Shown piece by piece: positions 1-11,105 of a stretch of 64,000 nucleotides of DNA (position 1 is the first letter of the stretch; each line of letters begins with the position of its first letter). The notes beneath the pieces are model-generated. The model searched no databases, was not told the origin of the DNA, and saw only the letters and a list, made by a program, of their open reading frames with translations. Made by a program: the position numbers and the translations under genes. The DNA comes from Streptomyces sp. NBRC 109706 (GTDB lineage Bacteria; Actinomycetota; Actinomycetes; Streptomycetales; Streptomycetaceae). The stretch is taken from assembly GCF_000974485.1 (NCBI RefSeq), contig NZ_BBOM01000009.1:186001-250000 (forward strand), in the 5' to 3' direction.

Positions 1-215
1 CCCGGCTGGCCGGGCTGGGCAGGGACCGGCCGCCGTTCGACGAGCCGGTGCCCGGGGAGCGGGCGCGGCTGGCGCACTGGGTGACGCCCACGCTGGTGGG
101 CGAGGTGGCGTTCCGGGCCTGGACCAGGGAGGGGCGGCTGCGGCAGCCGTCCTGGCGGGGGTTGCGGCCGGACCGTTCGCCGGGCGAGGCCAGGCTGCCG
201 CCGACGCGTGGCTGA
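1..215 (+). CDS. ATP-dependent DNA ligase, C-terminal end (partial)
   Basis: The reading frame is open from base 3 to a TGA at 213-215 and gives the last 70 residues of a protein that starts outside the window. The segment WVTPTLVGEVAFRAWTREG followed by LRQPSWRGLRPDRSP is the typical C-terminal OB-fold end of actinobacterial ATP-dependent DNA ligases (LigC or LigD ligase-domain type), which seal nicks during repair. I cannot tell from the tail whether it is a stand-alone ligase or the end of a LigD fusion. Family assignment is confident; subfamily is not. Confidence 0.8.
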   Translation, partial: RLAGLGRDRPPFDEPVPGERARLAHWVTPTLVGEVAFRAWTREGRLRQPSWRGLRPDRSPGEARLPPTRG

Positions 216-247
216 CGGCGAACCGGCGTTAACTTACGCTGAGTGGT

Positions 248-886
248 ATGGACTCCGTCTCGTTGGTCGACGACGCGAGGGCGCTGCTGCCCCCGGTCGG
301 CCGTGCCGTGCTGGGCCTGGCCGGCCCGCCGGGCGCGGGGAAGTCCACGCTGGCCCGGTCGCTGGTGCGGGCGCTCGGCGGGGCCGCCGCCTATGTGCCG
401 CTGGACGGTTTCCATCTCTCCAACGCCCAGCTCGACCGGTTGGGGCTGCGGTCGCGCAAGGGGTCGGAGCCCAGTTTCGATGCCTGGGGCTATGCCGCGT
501 TGCTGGCCCGTCTGGTGGCGGCGGTGGGCCGGGAGGTGGTGTATGTGCCGGATTTCGACCGTGCGTTGGACGAGCCGGTGGCGGCGCGTCATGTGGTGTC
601 GCCGACGGCCGGGCTGATCGTCACCGAGGGCAACTACCTGGGCCTGGACGCACCGGCGTGGCGGGCGGCGCGGGCCCGTATCGATCAGCTGTGGTACGTG
701 GAAGCGCCGGAGGCGGTGTGCGATGTCCGGCTGGTCGCCCGGCACCGCCGGCATGGCCGGGACGCGGCGGCGGCCCGCGCCTGGGTGGCGGAGAACGACC
801 GGCTCAACGCGGCGCTGGTGGCGACGTCCAGGGGCCGCTGCGACCGGGTGGTGTCCCCGGCGCCCGAGGGGTTGGCGCCGCCGTAG
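248..886 (+). CDS. Nucleoside/nucleotide kinase family protein
   Basis: The 212-residue protein opens with a Walker A loop, GPPGAGKST, at about residues 26-34, and has the uridine-kinase-like patterns VPLDGFHLSNAQLDRLG (substrate site) and VTEGNYLGL (second acidic motif). This matches the P-loop kinase family that contains uridine kinase, pantothenate kinase and the fructose-operon kinase-like YfdG/FrcK proteins, many annotated only as nucleoside/nucleotide kinase family. The ATG at 248 follows GAGTGGT, a weak ribosome site. The phosphate acceptor cannot be named from sequence. The gene stands alone between the ligase end and the mutase operon. Confidence 0.75.
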   Translation: MDSVSLVDDARALLPPVGRAVLGLAGPPGAGKSTLARSLVRALGGAAAYVPLDGFHLSNAQLDRLGLRSRKGSEPSFDAWGYAALLARLVAAVGREVVYVPDFDRALDEPVAARHVVSPTAGLIVTEGNYLGLDAPAWRAARARIDQLWYVEAPEAVCDVRLVARHRRHGRDAAAARAWVAENDRLNAALVATSRGRCDRVVSPAPEGLAPP

Positions 887-1058
887 GGGCGCCCGGAACG
901 GTACCCCGGGGGGAGCGGCGTCACCCCCCTGGAATACCCCAGACTTTTGTCCGAAGGGCCGCTGTGGAGTTCCCTCCGGCGTTCTTCTGGACTTTCCTTG
1001 AGACGTTCCCCCTCGGACGTTCCCCCCGTGGACGATCCCCTAGCGGAAGCGCGTGGTC

Positions 1059-2926
1059 ATGGAGTTGACAGCCCAGCCCGACGACGGCCTATCCCTGGCC
1101 GGCGAGTTTCCCGTCGGCGACCGACAGCAGTGGCGGTCGTTGGCGGTCGGCGTGCTGAAGAAGTCGGGCGCCGGCGATCTCACCGGCGAGGAGGCCGAGC
1201 GGCGGTTGGCGACCAGGCTGGAGGACTCGCTGGTCGCACTGCCGCTCTACACGGCGGAGAACGATGCGGCACCGGCCGGTTTTCCGGGTTTCGCGCCGTT
1301 CGCGCGGGGCGCGCGGGCCGAGGGCAACGTGCTCTCCGGCTGGGATGTGCGCCAGTACCACGCCGATCCGCGTCCGGCGCGGCTGAACGAGGCGCTGCTG
1401 ACCGATCTGGAGCTGGGCGTCAGTTCGCTGTGGGTCGCGGTCGGCGAGGCCGGGGTGCCGATCGACGGGCTGCCGGCCGCGCTGGACGGGGTGCTGCTCG
1501 ATCTGGCCCCCGTGGTGTTGGACGCGGGCGCGGATTTCGCCGCCGCGGGCGAGGCGCTGTTGGCGCTGTTCGCGGAGCGCGGGGTGGCGCCGGAGAAGGC
1601 GCTGGGTCGGCTGGGTGCCGACCCGTTGGGCGTGCGGGCCGGCACCGGCCGGGCCGTGGAGCTGGCGCCGGCGGCCGCGCTCGCGGTGCGCGTGGCGCGG
1701 GAGTTCCCCGGGGTGCGGGCGCTGGTCGTCGACGGGCTGCCGTACCACGAGGCCGGCGGTTCGCCGGCGCAGGAGCTGGGCTGTGCGCTGGCCACCGGCG
1801 TCGCCTATCTGCGGGAGTTGACGGCGGCCGGGCTCTCGGTCGACGCGGCGTTGGGGCAGTTGGAGTTCCGGTTCGCCACCGATGCCGACCAGTTCCTCTC
1901 GATCGCGAAGTTCCGTGCCGCGCGGCGGCTCTGGGCGCGGGTGGCGCAGGCCAGCGGCGCCTCGCGGGAGGCGGGCGCGCAGGCGCAGCACGCGGTGACG
2001 TCGCGGGTGATGATGACCCGGCGGGACCCGTGGGTGAACATGCTGCGGACGACGGTGGCCGCCATGGCGGCCGGGGTCGGCGGCGCCGACGCGGTGACGG
2101 TGCTGCCGTTCGACGAGCCGCTGGGCGCCCCGGACGGTTTCGCGCGGCGGATCGCGCGGAACACCTCGACAATCCTGCTGGAGGAGTCGCATCTGGGTCG
2201 GGTGATCGATCCGGCGGGCGGCTCCTGGTACGTGGAGCGGCTGACGGAGGATCTGAGCCACGCGGCGTGGGCCTGGTTCCAGGAGATCGAGTCGAGCGGC
2301 GGTCAGGCCGCCGCGTTGGACTCGGGTCTGGTGGCCGATCGGCTGGCCGCCACCTGGGAGCGGCGTTCGACCGCGCTGGCGACCCGGCGTGAACCGGTCA
2401 CCGGGGTCAGCGAGTTCCCCGATCTGGCGGCGGAGCCCGTGGTGCGGGAGCCGGCGCCGCCCCGGCCGGGCGGCGGGCTGCCCCGGGTGCGCAGGGACGA
2501 GGCGTACGAGGCGCTGCGGGCCAGGTCGGACGCGCATCTGGCGACCACAGGGGCGCGCCCCAGGGTGTTTCTGGCCACGCTCGGACCGGTCGCGGCGCAC
2601 ACCGCGCGGGCCACGTTCGCGGCCAATCTGTTCCAGGCCGGCGGTGTCGAGCCGGTGCGCCCCGACGCGTCGGTCGACGGGGCCACGGCGGGCGAGGCGT
2701 TCCGGGCCAGCGGGGCGGCGGTCGCCTGCGTCTGTGGCACGGACGCCCTCTACGAGGAGCGGGCCGCCGAGGTCGCGCTGGCGCTGCGGGAGGCGGGCGC
2801 CGCGCGGGTGTACCTCGCCGGGCGGCTGCCCGAGACGCCGGACGGCGTCGACGAGTTCGTCTATCTGAGATGCGACGCGGTGTCCGTGCTGACCACGGCG
2901 CTCGATGTGACGGGAGTGGCGGGACG

Positions 2927-2930
<4 letters not shown>
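1059..2930 (+). CDS. mutA: Methylmalonyl-CoA mutase, small (beta) subunit
   Basis: This 623-residue protein is the non-catalytic partner of the adenosylcobalamin-dependent methylmalonyl-CoA mutase, which interconverts methylmalonyl-CoA and succinyl-CoA. It keeps the mutase barrel signatures (FARRIARNTSTILLEES, VIDPAGGSWYVE) but in the C-terminal region the cobalamin motif D-x-H-x-x-G is missing; the equivalent stretch reads LGPVAAHTAR, as expected for the small subunit. I chose ATG 1059 because GCGGAAG at 1043-1049 is better spaced for it than for the in-frame GTG at 1053. The stop overlaps mutB by four bases (ATGA), so the two subunits are translationally coupled. Confidence 0.93.
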
Positions 2931-5115
<2,185 letters not shown>

Positions 5116-5119
<4 letters not shown>

Positions 5120-6129
5120 CGGCTCCCGACCTCGCCACGTACACCGAGGGCGTGCTGGCCGGCACCCGTTCCTGGGTGGCGCGTGCCATCACCCTCATCG
5201 AGTCCCGCAAGCCGGCCCATCGGGCGCTGGCGCAGCGGCTGTTGCTCGAACTGCTGCCGCACGCGGGGAAGGCGCACCGGATCGGCATCAGCGGGGTGCC
5301 GGGCGTCGGGAAGTCCACCTTCATCGACGCCTTCGGCACCCTGCTCACCGGCGCGGGGCACCGGGTCGCGGTGCTGGCCGTCGACCCCTCGTCGACCCGC
5401 ACCGGCGGTTCCATCCTGGGCGACAAGACCCGGATGGAGCGGCTGGCGGTCGATCCGCACGCCTTTGTCCGTCCGTCGCCGAGCGCGGGCACGCTGGGCG
5501 GGGTGGCCAAGGCCACCCAGGAGGCCATCGTCGTGATGGAGGCGGCGGGCCATGACGTGGTGCTGGTGGAGACGGTGGGCGTCGGCCAGTCGGAGACGGC
5601 GGTCGCCGACATGGTCGACACGTTCCTGCTGTTGACGCTGGCCAGGACGGGCGATCAGCTCCAGGGCATCAAGAAGGGCGTGTTGGAGCTGGCGGACGTG
5701 CTGGCCGTCAACAAGGCGGACGGCCCGCACGAGCGGGACGCGCGGGGAGCCGCACGGGAGTTGCGCGGTGCGCTGCGGATGATGCAGCCGGTGGACGCGA
5801 TCTGGACGCCGCCGGTGCTGTCCTGCAGCGCGCGCGAGGAGACCGGGCTCGACAAGGTCTGGGAGCGGGTCCGCCAGCATCGGGACACCCTGGAGCAGCA
5901 CGGCCGGCTGACGGCGAAGCGGGACGACCAGCGGGTGCGGTGGACCTGGAACATGGTGCGGGACCAGCTGCTGGGCGAGCTGCACCAGCACCCCCTGGTG
6001 CGCGAGCTGACCCCGACGCTCGAACGCCGCGTCCGGGACGGCACGTTGACGCCGACCCTGGCGGCCGGCGAGATCCTGACCGCGTTCCGGGGCGAGTCGG
6101 CGGACCGGCCCGGGAAGCCGACGGACTAA
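5116..6129 (+). CDS. meaB: Methylmalonyl-CoA mutase-associated GTPase MeaB
   Basis: This is a 337-residue G3E-type GTPase that protects and reloads adenosylcobalamin on methylmalonyl-CoA mutase. It shows a P-loop GVPGVGKST at about residues 60-68, a magnesium/switch region LVETVGVGQSE and the guanine motif NKAD near residue 199. The GTG start sits inside the mutB stop (GTGA), so it is coupled to its client. The stop codon overlaps the stop of the convergent GH31 gene, leaving no room for a separate terminator between the two genes. Confidence 0.94.
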
Positions 6130-8240
6130 CGCCGGCTGTCGGGGCGTTCGGCCGCGACGCCCACGGTCTCCTCGACGGCGTCCTCGTCGTCGAGGACGGC
6201 CGGGACGCCGCGTTCGGCGCGGACGAAGGCGGGGAACTCGTCGGCGGCGCAGCGCACTTCGTGCCAGCCGGGGCCGCTCAGCGGCGGGCAGCCGACCAGC
6301 GGGAGCCAGTCGCCCTCCGGCAGCCAGAGGAGCCGGCGGCCGCCCGGTTCCAGCACGGGGGCGACGAGCACATCGGGGCCGAGCAGATACTGTGCGTCCG
6401 CGCTCTGTGCCTCGGGCACGCCGGGGTGGACAAGCGGCATGGGCCGCATCAGCGGCAGGTTCTCGGCCGCGCCGCTTTCGGCGGAGGCGGCGACATAGCG
6501 GCGCAGCCGCCGCCGCAGCCGGCACGCGGCGATCGCCGCGCCCCGGGCCGGCTCGGGGTAGGCGGTGGGCTCGCGCCGGCCGAGGCCATGGAAGCGCATC
6601 AGCGGGGAGAAGGCCGCCCACTGGGCCCAGCGTCCGTACAGTTCCGGGTCGACATCGCTGTGTACGGCGTCCGGTGTCATGGTGGCGCGCAGCTCCTTGG
6701 CCCTGCGCAGCGACGCCGGTGTCCAGTAGCCGCCGGCGTCATGGGTGACCACCGAACAGCCGCTGAGCGACATGGACAGCACGGCGCGCAGCGTGGACAC
6801 AAGTCCGGTCCAGGTGGACGGCAGATCGCCGGCCCAGTGCGCCGGATCGCGCTGTGAACCGGCCGTGCCGGAACGGGAGATGGCGACGAAGTCCCCCGCT
6901 CTGGCGCGGCGTCCCGCCTCGTGCACGGTGTCCTGGTAGATCAGCCCGTAGGTGTTGTGCCAGTCGGTGCCGCGCCGTCCGTCGGCGAAGACGGCGTCGT
7001 CGGGGATCTCCTCGCCGAAGTCGGAGAGCACCGCCGCGTTGTGTTCGGTGCGCAGGGTCGTCGCGAGCCGTTCGCACCACCATTCGCGCGCCTCCGGATG
7101 GGTGAAGTCCAGGGCGCAGGTGCGGGGGTCGTCGGCGATGGCGGCCGGCCGGCCCTCGCCGTCCCGTACCAGATAGCCGCGTTCGGCCAGTTCGTCGCCG
7201 AGCGGGCTGTCCCGTTTGATGTAGGGGTTGATCCACAGGCTCAGCCGCACCCCGCGCTCGGTGAGGCGGTGCGCCCAGCCCTCGGGGAAGCGGGTCCGGT
7301 CGGCCTCGGTGTACCAGGCGGCGTCGGCGAGCACCGACTCGTCGAGCCATTCGTCGACATGGATCACATCGACCGGGCAGCCGGCCCTGAGCAGTTCGTC
7401 GACGGTCTCGACGACCTCGTCGGCGGTGAAGTAGGAGGACCGGCTCATCCACACGCCGAAGGCCCAGTGCGGCAGCGTGCGCGGCCGGCCGGTCAGCGCC
7501 AGATAGCGGGCGAGGATGGTGGGGGCGTCGCCCCGGATCAGGAAGAGGTCCAGATCCTCGCCGTCGATCCGGACGCAGGCGGCCTCCGAGTGGGTGGCGC
7601 CGATATCGGCGTCCACCTGGGCGCCGGTGTGCGCGAACAGGCCCCAGCCGGCGTCGGACCAGAGCAGCGGGATGTTGAGATAGGCGGAGTCCCGGCCGCC
7701 GTCCCGGTTCTGTTCGGTGTTGCGCATCCGACGGAACCGGCCGCGCAGGTCGATGCCCTGATAGCTCTCGCCGCCGCCGTAGACGGCCGCGCCGGGGGCC
7801 AGGTGGACGGTCTCCAGCCAGCCAGCGGGCCGGCCGGGCGCGGCCGGCCGGTAGCCGGCGCGGTAGGGCACGGTGTCGGCGTCGGGGTGGGCGAAGCGTC
7901 GGAACGCGCCGAACCGCAGTCCCTGCACGATGTCGGGGCCGCTCTCCTCGCCGCCGGTGTCCCAGTGCGCGGACACCTCGGGCCCGGTGATCTCCACGCC
8001 GTCGGCGGTGCGGGTGAGGGTGGCCGGCCGGTCGTCCAACGGGACCAGCACGGGCGCCCCGTCGCCGGTGTCCGGGCCTTCGCTGCCCTCGGCCCGCCCG
8101 CTCGCGCGGATCCGCAGCACGCCGGGCAGGGGAACGCTGCAGCGCATCCGCACCACCCGGCCCGAGCCCAGCGTGACCAGCAGTTCGCGCCCGTCGGCCG
8201 AGGGCCGGGCCGCCACATAGGGGTCGATCTCCTGCTCCAT
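6126..8240 (-). CDS. Glycoside hydrolase family 31 (alpha-glucosidase/alpha-xylosidase type)
   Basis: The 704-residue protein follows the GH31 order: an N-terminal beta-sandwich, then a TIM barrel with WMSRSSYFTADEVVE and DVIHVDEWL. The catalytic nucleophile Asp lies in SDFGEEIP near residue 406 and the acid/base Asp in HWAGDLPSTW near residue 470. These positions match the YicI-like alpha-xylosidase branch. No signal peptide is visible, so it acts in the cytoplasm on imported oligosaccharides, although no sugar transporter is adjacent. The ATG at 8240 has GGGAGC upstream on the minus strand; the longer upstream open frame lacks a ribosome site. Exact substrate is undetermined. Confidence 0.88.
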   Translation of the reverse strand: MEQEIDPYVAARPSADGRELLVTLGSGRVVRMRCSVPLPGVLRIRASGRAEGSEGPDTGDGAPVLVPLDDRPATLTRTADGVEITGPEVSAHWDTGGEESGPDIVQGLRFGAFRRFAHPDADTVPYRAGYRPAAPGRPAGWLETVHLAPGAAVYGGGESYQGIDLRGRFRRMRNTEQNRDGGRDSAYLNIPLLWSDAGWGLFAHTGAQVDADIGATHSEAACVRIDGEDLDLFLIRGDAPTILARYLALTGRPRTLPHWAFGVWMSRSSYFTADEVVETVDELLRAGCPVDVIHVDEWLDESVLADAAWYTEADRTRFPEGWAHRLTERGVRLSLWINPYIKRDSPLGDELAERGYLVRDGEGRPAAIADDPRTCALDFTHPEAREWWCERLATTLRTEHNAAVLSDFGEEIPDDAVFADGRRGTDWHNTYGLIYQDTVHEAGRRARAGDFVAISRSGTAGSQRDPAHWAGDLPSTWTGLVSTLRAVLSMSLSGCSVVTHDAGGYWTPASLRRAKELRATMTPDAVHSDVDPELYGRWAQWAAFSPLMRFHGLGRREPTAYPEPARGAAIAACRLRRRLRRYVAASAESGAAENLPLMRPMPLVHPGVPEAQSADAQYLLGPDVLVAPVLEPGGRRLLWLPEGDWLPLVGCPPLSGPGWHEVRCAADEFPAFVRAERGVPAVLDDEDAVEETVGVAAERPDSRR

Positions 8241-8372
8241 CGCGGCAGCTCCCTTTCGCCGCCCGCCGGCGGTGCGTTGCGGCGCCGCGCCGAGTACCCG
8301 GGCGTCATCGGGGCAAACGCGGTACATCCGCATATCCGACGAAGCGACGGGGGGCGAGGGGAGGATGGGCAC

Positions 8373-9698
8373 GTGACGGAAGTCCTGCTGTTGTGTGTGG
8401 CGCTGGGCCTGACGCTGGCCTGCGCCGTGTTCGTGGCGGCCGAGTTCTCGTTGACCACCGTGGAGCGCGGCCAGTTGGAGCGGGCGGCCCGGGAGGGCCA
8501 GCCGGGCGCGGCCAGCGCGGTGCGGGCGGTGCGCCAGCTGACGTTCCAGCTGTCCGGGGCGCAGCTCGGCATCACGGTGACCTCGGTGGTGATCGGCATG
8601 CTCGCCGAGCCGTCGGTCTCGGCGCTGCTGCGCGGGCCGCTGGAGGCGACCGGGCTGCCGGTCGGCGCCTCGTCGACGCTGGCCCTGCTGCTGGGCGTGG
8701 GGCTCTCCACGGTGGTGCTGATGGTGGTGGGCGAGTTGGTGCCGAAGAACTGGGCGATCTCCCGGCCGGTGCCCGTCGCCCGTGCGATCGCCACCCCGCA
8801 CCGGCTCTTCACCTCGGCGTTCGGGCCGTTCATCCGGCATCTCAACGAGATGGCGAACCGGCTGGTGCGCGGTTTCGGCATCGAGCCGACGGAGGAGCTG
8901 GCGTCGGCCCGGTCCCCGCAGGAGCTGGTGGCGCTGGCCCGGCACTCGGCGGCCGAGGGGGTGCTGCCGCGCGATTCGGCGGAGCTGTTCGTGCGGACGC
9001 TGCATCTGGCGGAGTTGACCGCGCAGAACGTGATGACGCCCCGGGTCGACGTGCGGGCCCTGGCGTCGACGGCGACGGCCGCCGACGCGGCGGAGCTGAC
9101 CAGGGAGACGGGCCTGTCCCGGTTCCCGGTCCACGAGCGGAACCTGGACGAGGTGCTGGGGATGGTGCATATCAAGGACGTGCTGGCGCTCGACGTCCGG
9201 GACCGGGCGGAGACCCCCGTGCTCGATCTGCTGACCGAGCCGGTGCTGGTGCCGGACAGCCTCCCCGTCGACCGGCTGCTGGAGCGGCTGCGGGGCACCC
9301 GTTCGCTGGGCGTGGTCGTCGACGAGTACGGCGGCACCGCCGGCGTGGTCACCCTGGAGGACATCGTCGAGGAGGTCGTCGGCGAGGTGCGGGACGAGCA
9401 CGATCCGGCGCGGACGCCCGATCTGGCGCCGATGGGTCCCGGGCACTGGGAGGCGGGCGGCAACGCCAGGCTCGACCAGCTGGCCGCGATCGGGCTCCAG
9501 GTGCCGGAGGGGCCCTACGAGACGGTCGCCGGGCTGCTGGCCACGGAGCTGGCCAGGATCCCGGCGACCGGCGACACGGTCGAGGTCGACGGCTGGCGGC
9601 TGGTCGTGCTGCGGACGGCCCGGCACCGCGCGGAGCGGGTGGGGATCACCGCGCCCCCGCCGGAGGCGGACGCCGCCGGGCTGGAGGGCACCCGATGA
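8373..9698 (+). CDS. CNNM/CorC-type (hemolysin family) membrane protein, first copy
   Basis: The 441-residue product has an N-terminal DUF21/CNNM membrane domain with about four hydrophobic segments (LLLCVALGLTLACAVFVAAEF at the start), then a CBS-pair region (NVMTPRVDVRALA, FPVHERNLDEVLGMVHIKD, VVVDEYGGTAGVVTLEDI) and a C-terminal transporter-associated domain. These proteins are implicated in magnesium or cobalt efflux and homeostasis; the name hemolysin is historical. GTG 8373 is preceded by GGGGAGGA. Its stop overlaps the start of a paralogue, so the two form a coupled pair, probably a heteromeric complex. Confidence 0.9.
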   Translation: MTEVLLLCVALGLTLACAVFVAAEFSLTTVERGQLERAAREGQPGAASAVRAVRQLTFQLSGAQLGITVTSVVIGMLAEPSVSALLRGPLEATGLPVGASSTLALLLGVGLSTVVLMVVGELVPKNWAISRPVPVARAIATPHRLFTSAFGPFIRHLNEMANRLVRGFGIEPTEELASARSPQELVALARHSAAEGVLPRDSAELFVRTLHLAELTAQNVMTPRVDVRALASTATAADAAELTRETGLSRFPVHERNLDEVLGMVHIKDVLALDVRDRAETPVLDLLTEPVLVPDSLPVDRLLERLRGTRSLGVVVDEYGGTAGVVTLEDIVEEVVGEVRDEHDPARTPDLAPMGPGHWEAGGNARLDQLAAIGLQVPEGPYETVAGLLATELARIPATGDTVEVDGWRLVVLRTARHRAERVGITAPPPEADAAGLEGTR

Positions 9699-10732
9699 TC
9701 GCCCTCCAGCTGACGCTCGGCGCGCTGTCGATCCTGGCGAACGCGTTCTTCGTCGGCGCCGAGTTCGCGTTGATCTCGGTCCGCAGGGACCAGATCGAGC
9801 CGCGCGCCGAACGGGGCGAACGCGGTGCGGCCACGGTGCTGTGGGCGCTGCGCCATCTGTCGGCGATGATGGCCACGGCCCAACTGGGCATCACGGCCAC
9901 CTCGTTGGTGCTGGGCGCGGTGGCCGAGCCGGCGATGGCCCATCTGCTGGAGCCGGTGTTCGGCGCGGTCGGGATGCCCGACTCGCTGGTGCATCCGATC
10001 TCCTTCGCGCTGGCGCTGTCGGTGGCGACCTATGTCCATATGCTCTTCGGCGAGATGGTGCCGAAGAACATCGCGCTGGCCGCGCCGGAGCGGACGGCGC
10101 TGCTGCTGGGTCCCTCGCTGGTGGCGCTGACCCAGGCGCTGCGTCCGGTGATCTTCGGCATCAACGCGTTCGCCAATGTGCTGCTGCGGATGCTGCGGGT
10201 GGAGCCGAGGGACGAGGTGGCGTCGGTCTTCACCGAGATGGAGCTGGCGGAGATGGTGGCCGATTCCAACGCGGCCGGTCTGCTGGCCGCCGAGGAGAGC
10301 GAACGGCTGCGGGACGCACTGGAGTTGGGCAGCCGCACGGTGACCGAGATCATGGTGCCGACCAGCCGGATGGTGACGGTGGGGCATCTGGTCACCCCGC
10401 GTCAGCTGGAGCACACGTCGGCGACCTCGGGCTTCTCCCGGCTGCCGGTGACGGGGCCCGGGCGGACGGTGTTGGGCTTCCTCCATGTGAAGGACTCGCT
10501 CTCCGCGACGGCCCGCGACCGCCCGTTCCCCCGGCGGCTGCTGCATCCGGTGGTACAGGTGCGTCTCGACACCCGGCTGGACGACGTGTTGACCGCGATG
10601 CGCGCCGCCGAGACCCATCTGGCCTCGGTGGTCAACGAACGCGGCACCCTGCTGGGCTTTGTGACCATGGAGGACGTGCTGGCCGAGCTGGTGGGCCCGG
10701 CCGCTTCCGAGGGGGACTCCGACCGGGGCTGA
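9695..10732 (+). CDS. CNNM/CorC-type (hemolysin family) membrane protein, second copy
   Basis: This is a 345-residue paralogue of the preceding gene: an N-terminal DUF21 membrane domain (LTLGALSILANAFFVGAEFAL) and one CBS pair (TEIMVPTSRMVTV, FSRLPVTGPGRTVLGFLHVKD, LASVVNERGTLLGFVTMEDV). It ends soon after the CBS region and so lacks the C-terminal transporter-associated domain seen in the first copy. The ATGA overlap with the upstream stop indicates coupled translation. Duplicated pairs of this kind are common in streptomycetes. Role: probable divalent-cation homeostasis. Confidence 0.88.
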   Translation: MIALQLTLGALSILANAFFVGAEFALISVRRDQIEPRAERGERGAATVLWALRHLSAMMATAQLGITATSLVLGAVAEPAMAHLLEPVFGAVGMPDSLVHPISFALALSVATYVHMLFGEMVPKNIALAAPERTALLLGPSLVALTQALRPVIFGINAFANVLLRMLRVEPRDEVASVFTEMELAEMVADSNAAGLLAAEESERLRDALELGSRTVTEIMVPTSRMVTVGHLVTPRQLEHTSATSGFSRLPVTGPGRTVLGFLHVKDSLSATARDRPFPRRLLHPVVQVRLDTRLDDVLTAMRAAETHLASVVNERGTLLGFVTMEDVLAELVGPAASEGDSDRG

Positions 10733-10750
10733 CCCGGCACGCTCAGGGCC

Positions 10751-10912
10751 TCACTCGTCGTCGCGGTCGTCCATCCGCTCGCCCTCGGCCTGCGAGGGGG
10801 TCTGCCGGGGGTGGTCATGGCCGCTGCGCGCCCGCTCGTCCGTCGACTGGACGTCGGGGGACAGTTCCTCGTCCCGTTCCCCCTCGGCCTGCGAGGGCAG
10901 CTGATCGCTCAT
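10751..10912 (-). CDS. Small acidic protein with duplicated PSQAEGER motif
   Basis: The ORF encodes 53 residues, mostly charged and polar, with PSQAEGER present twice (near residues 6-13 and 38-45). No membrane or catalytic motif is visible, and it is probably disordered. Similar tiny acidic proteins occur in streptomycete genomes without known function. No ribosome site precedes the ATG at 10912, but a SigB-like promoter ends nine bases upstream, which suggests a leaderless stress-induced mRNA. I consider it real because the promoter geometry and the internal repeat support it, but the function is unknown. Confidence 0.6.
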   Translation of the reverse strand: MSDQLPSQAEGERDEELSPDVQSTDERARSGHDHPRQTPSQAEGERMDDRDDE

Positions 10913-10921
10913 GACGCGCGA

Positions 10922-10946
10922 GTATCCATCCCGGGATGGCGTAAAC
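10922..10946 (-). promoter_or_regulatory. SigB-like promoter with palindromic spacer
   Basis: On the minus strand GTTT (10946-10943) is separated by exactly 15 bases from GGATAC (10927-10922). This closely matches the streptomycete SigB/SigF pattern GTTT-N14-16-GGGTAY. The spacer carries a perfect 14-bp palindrome, CCATCCCGGGATGG (10926-10939), which overlaps the -10 edge. The predicted start of transcription falls within about three bases of the ATG at 10912. Confidence 0.5.
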
Positions 10947-11105
10947 CCGGGGGCGCGCGGGAGGCTCCGGGGGCGTGGAACGGGCGGACGCACGCCGTTC
11001 GGCGACCCCGCGCGCCGTGCTGGCGGCGGCTGCGCGAGGGTAGGGCTCGATGCGCGCCCCCACCGCGCCAAGGATCAGCGAGTAAACGACCACGGAGTGT
11101 GACTC

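Noticed and set aside
895..945. Terminator after the P-loop kinase (GGGGGG and CCCCCC arms)
   Set aside because: The stem is only six G-C pairs with a ten-base loop and a bulge, common by chance at this GC content.
6921..8370. Long plus-strand open frame running over the GH31 gene into the CNNM gene
   Set aside because: The upstream part is antisense to well-conserved GH31 motifs; the real CNNM start is GTG 8373 with a ribosome site.
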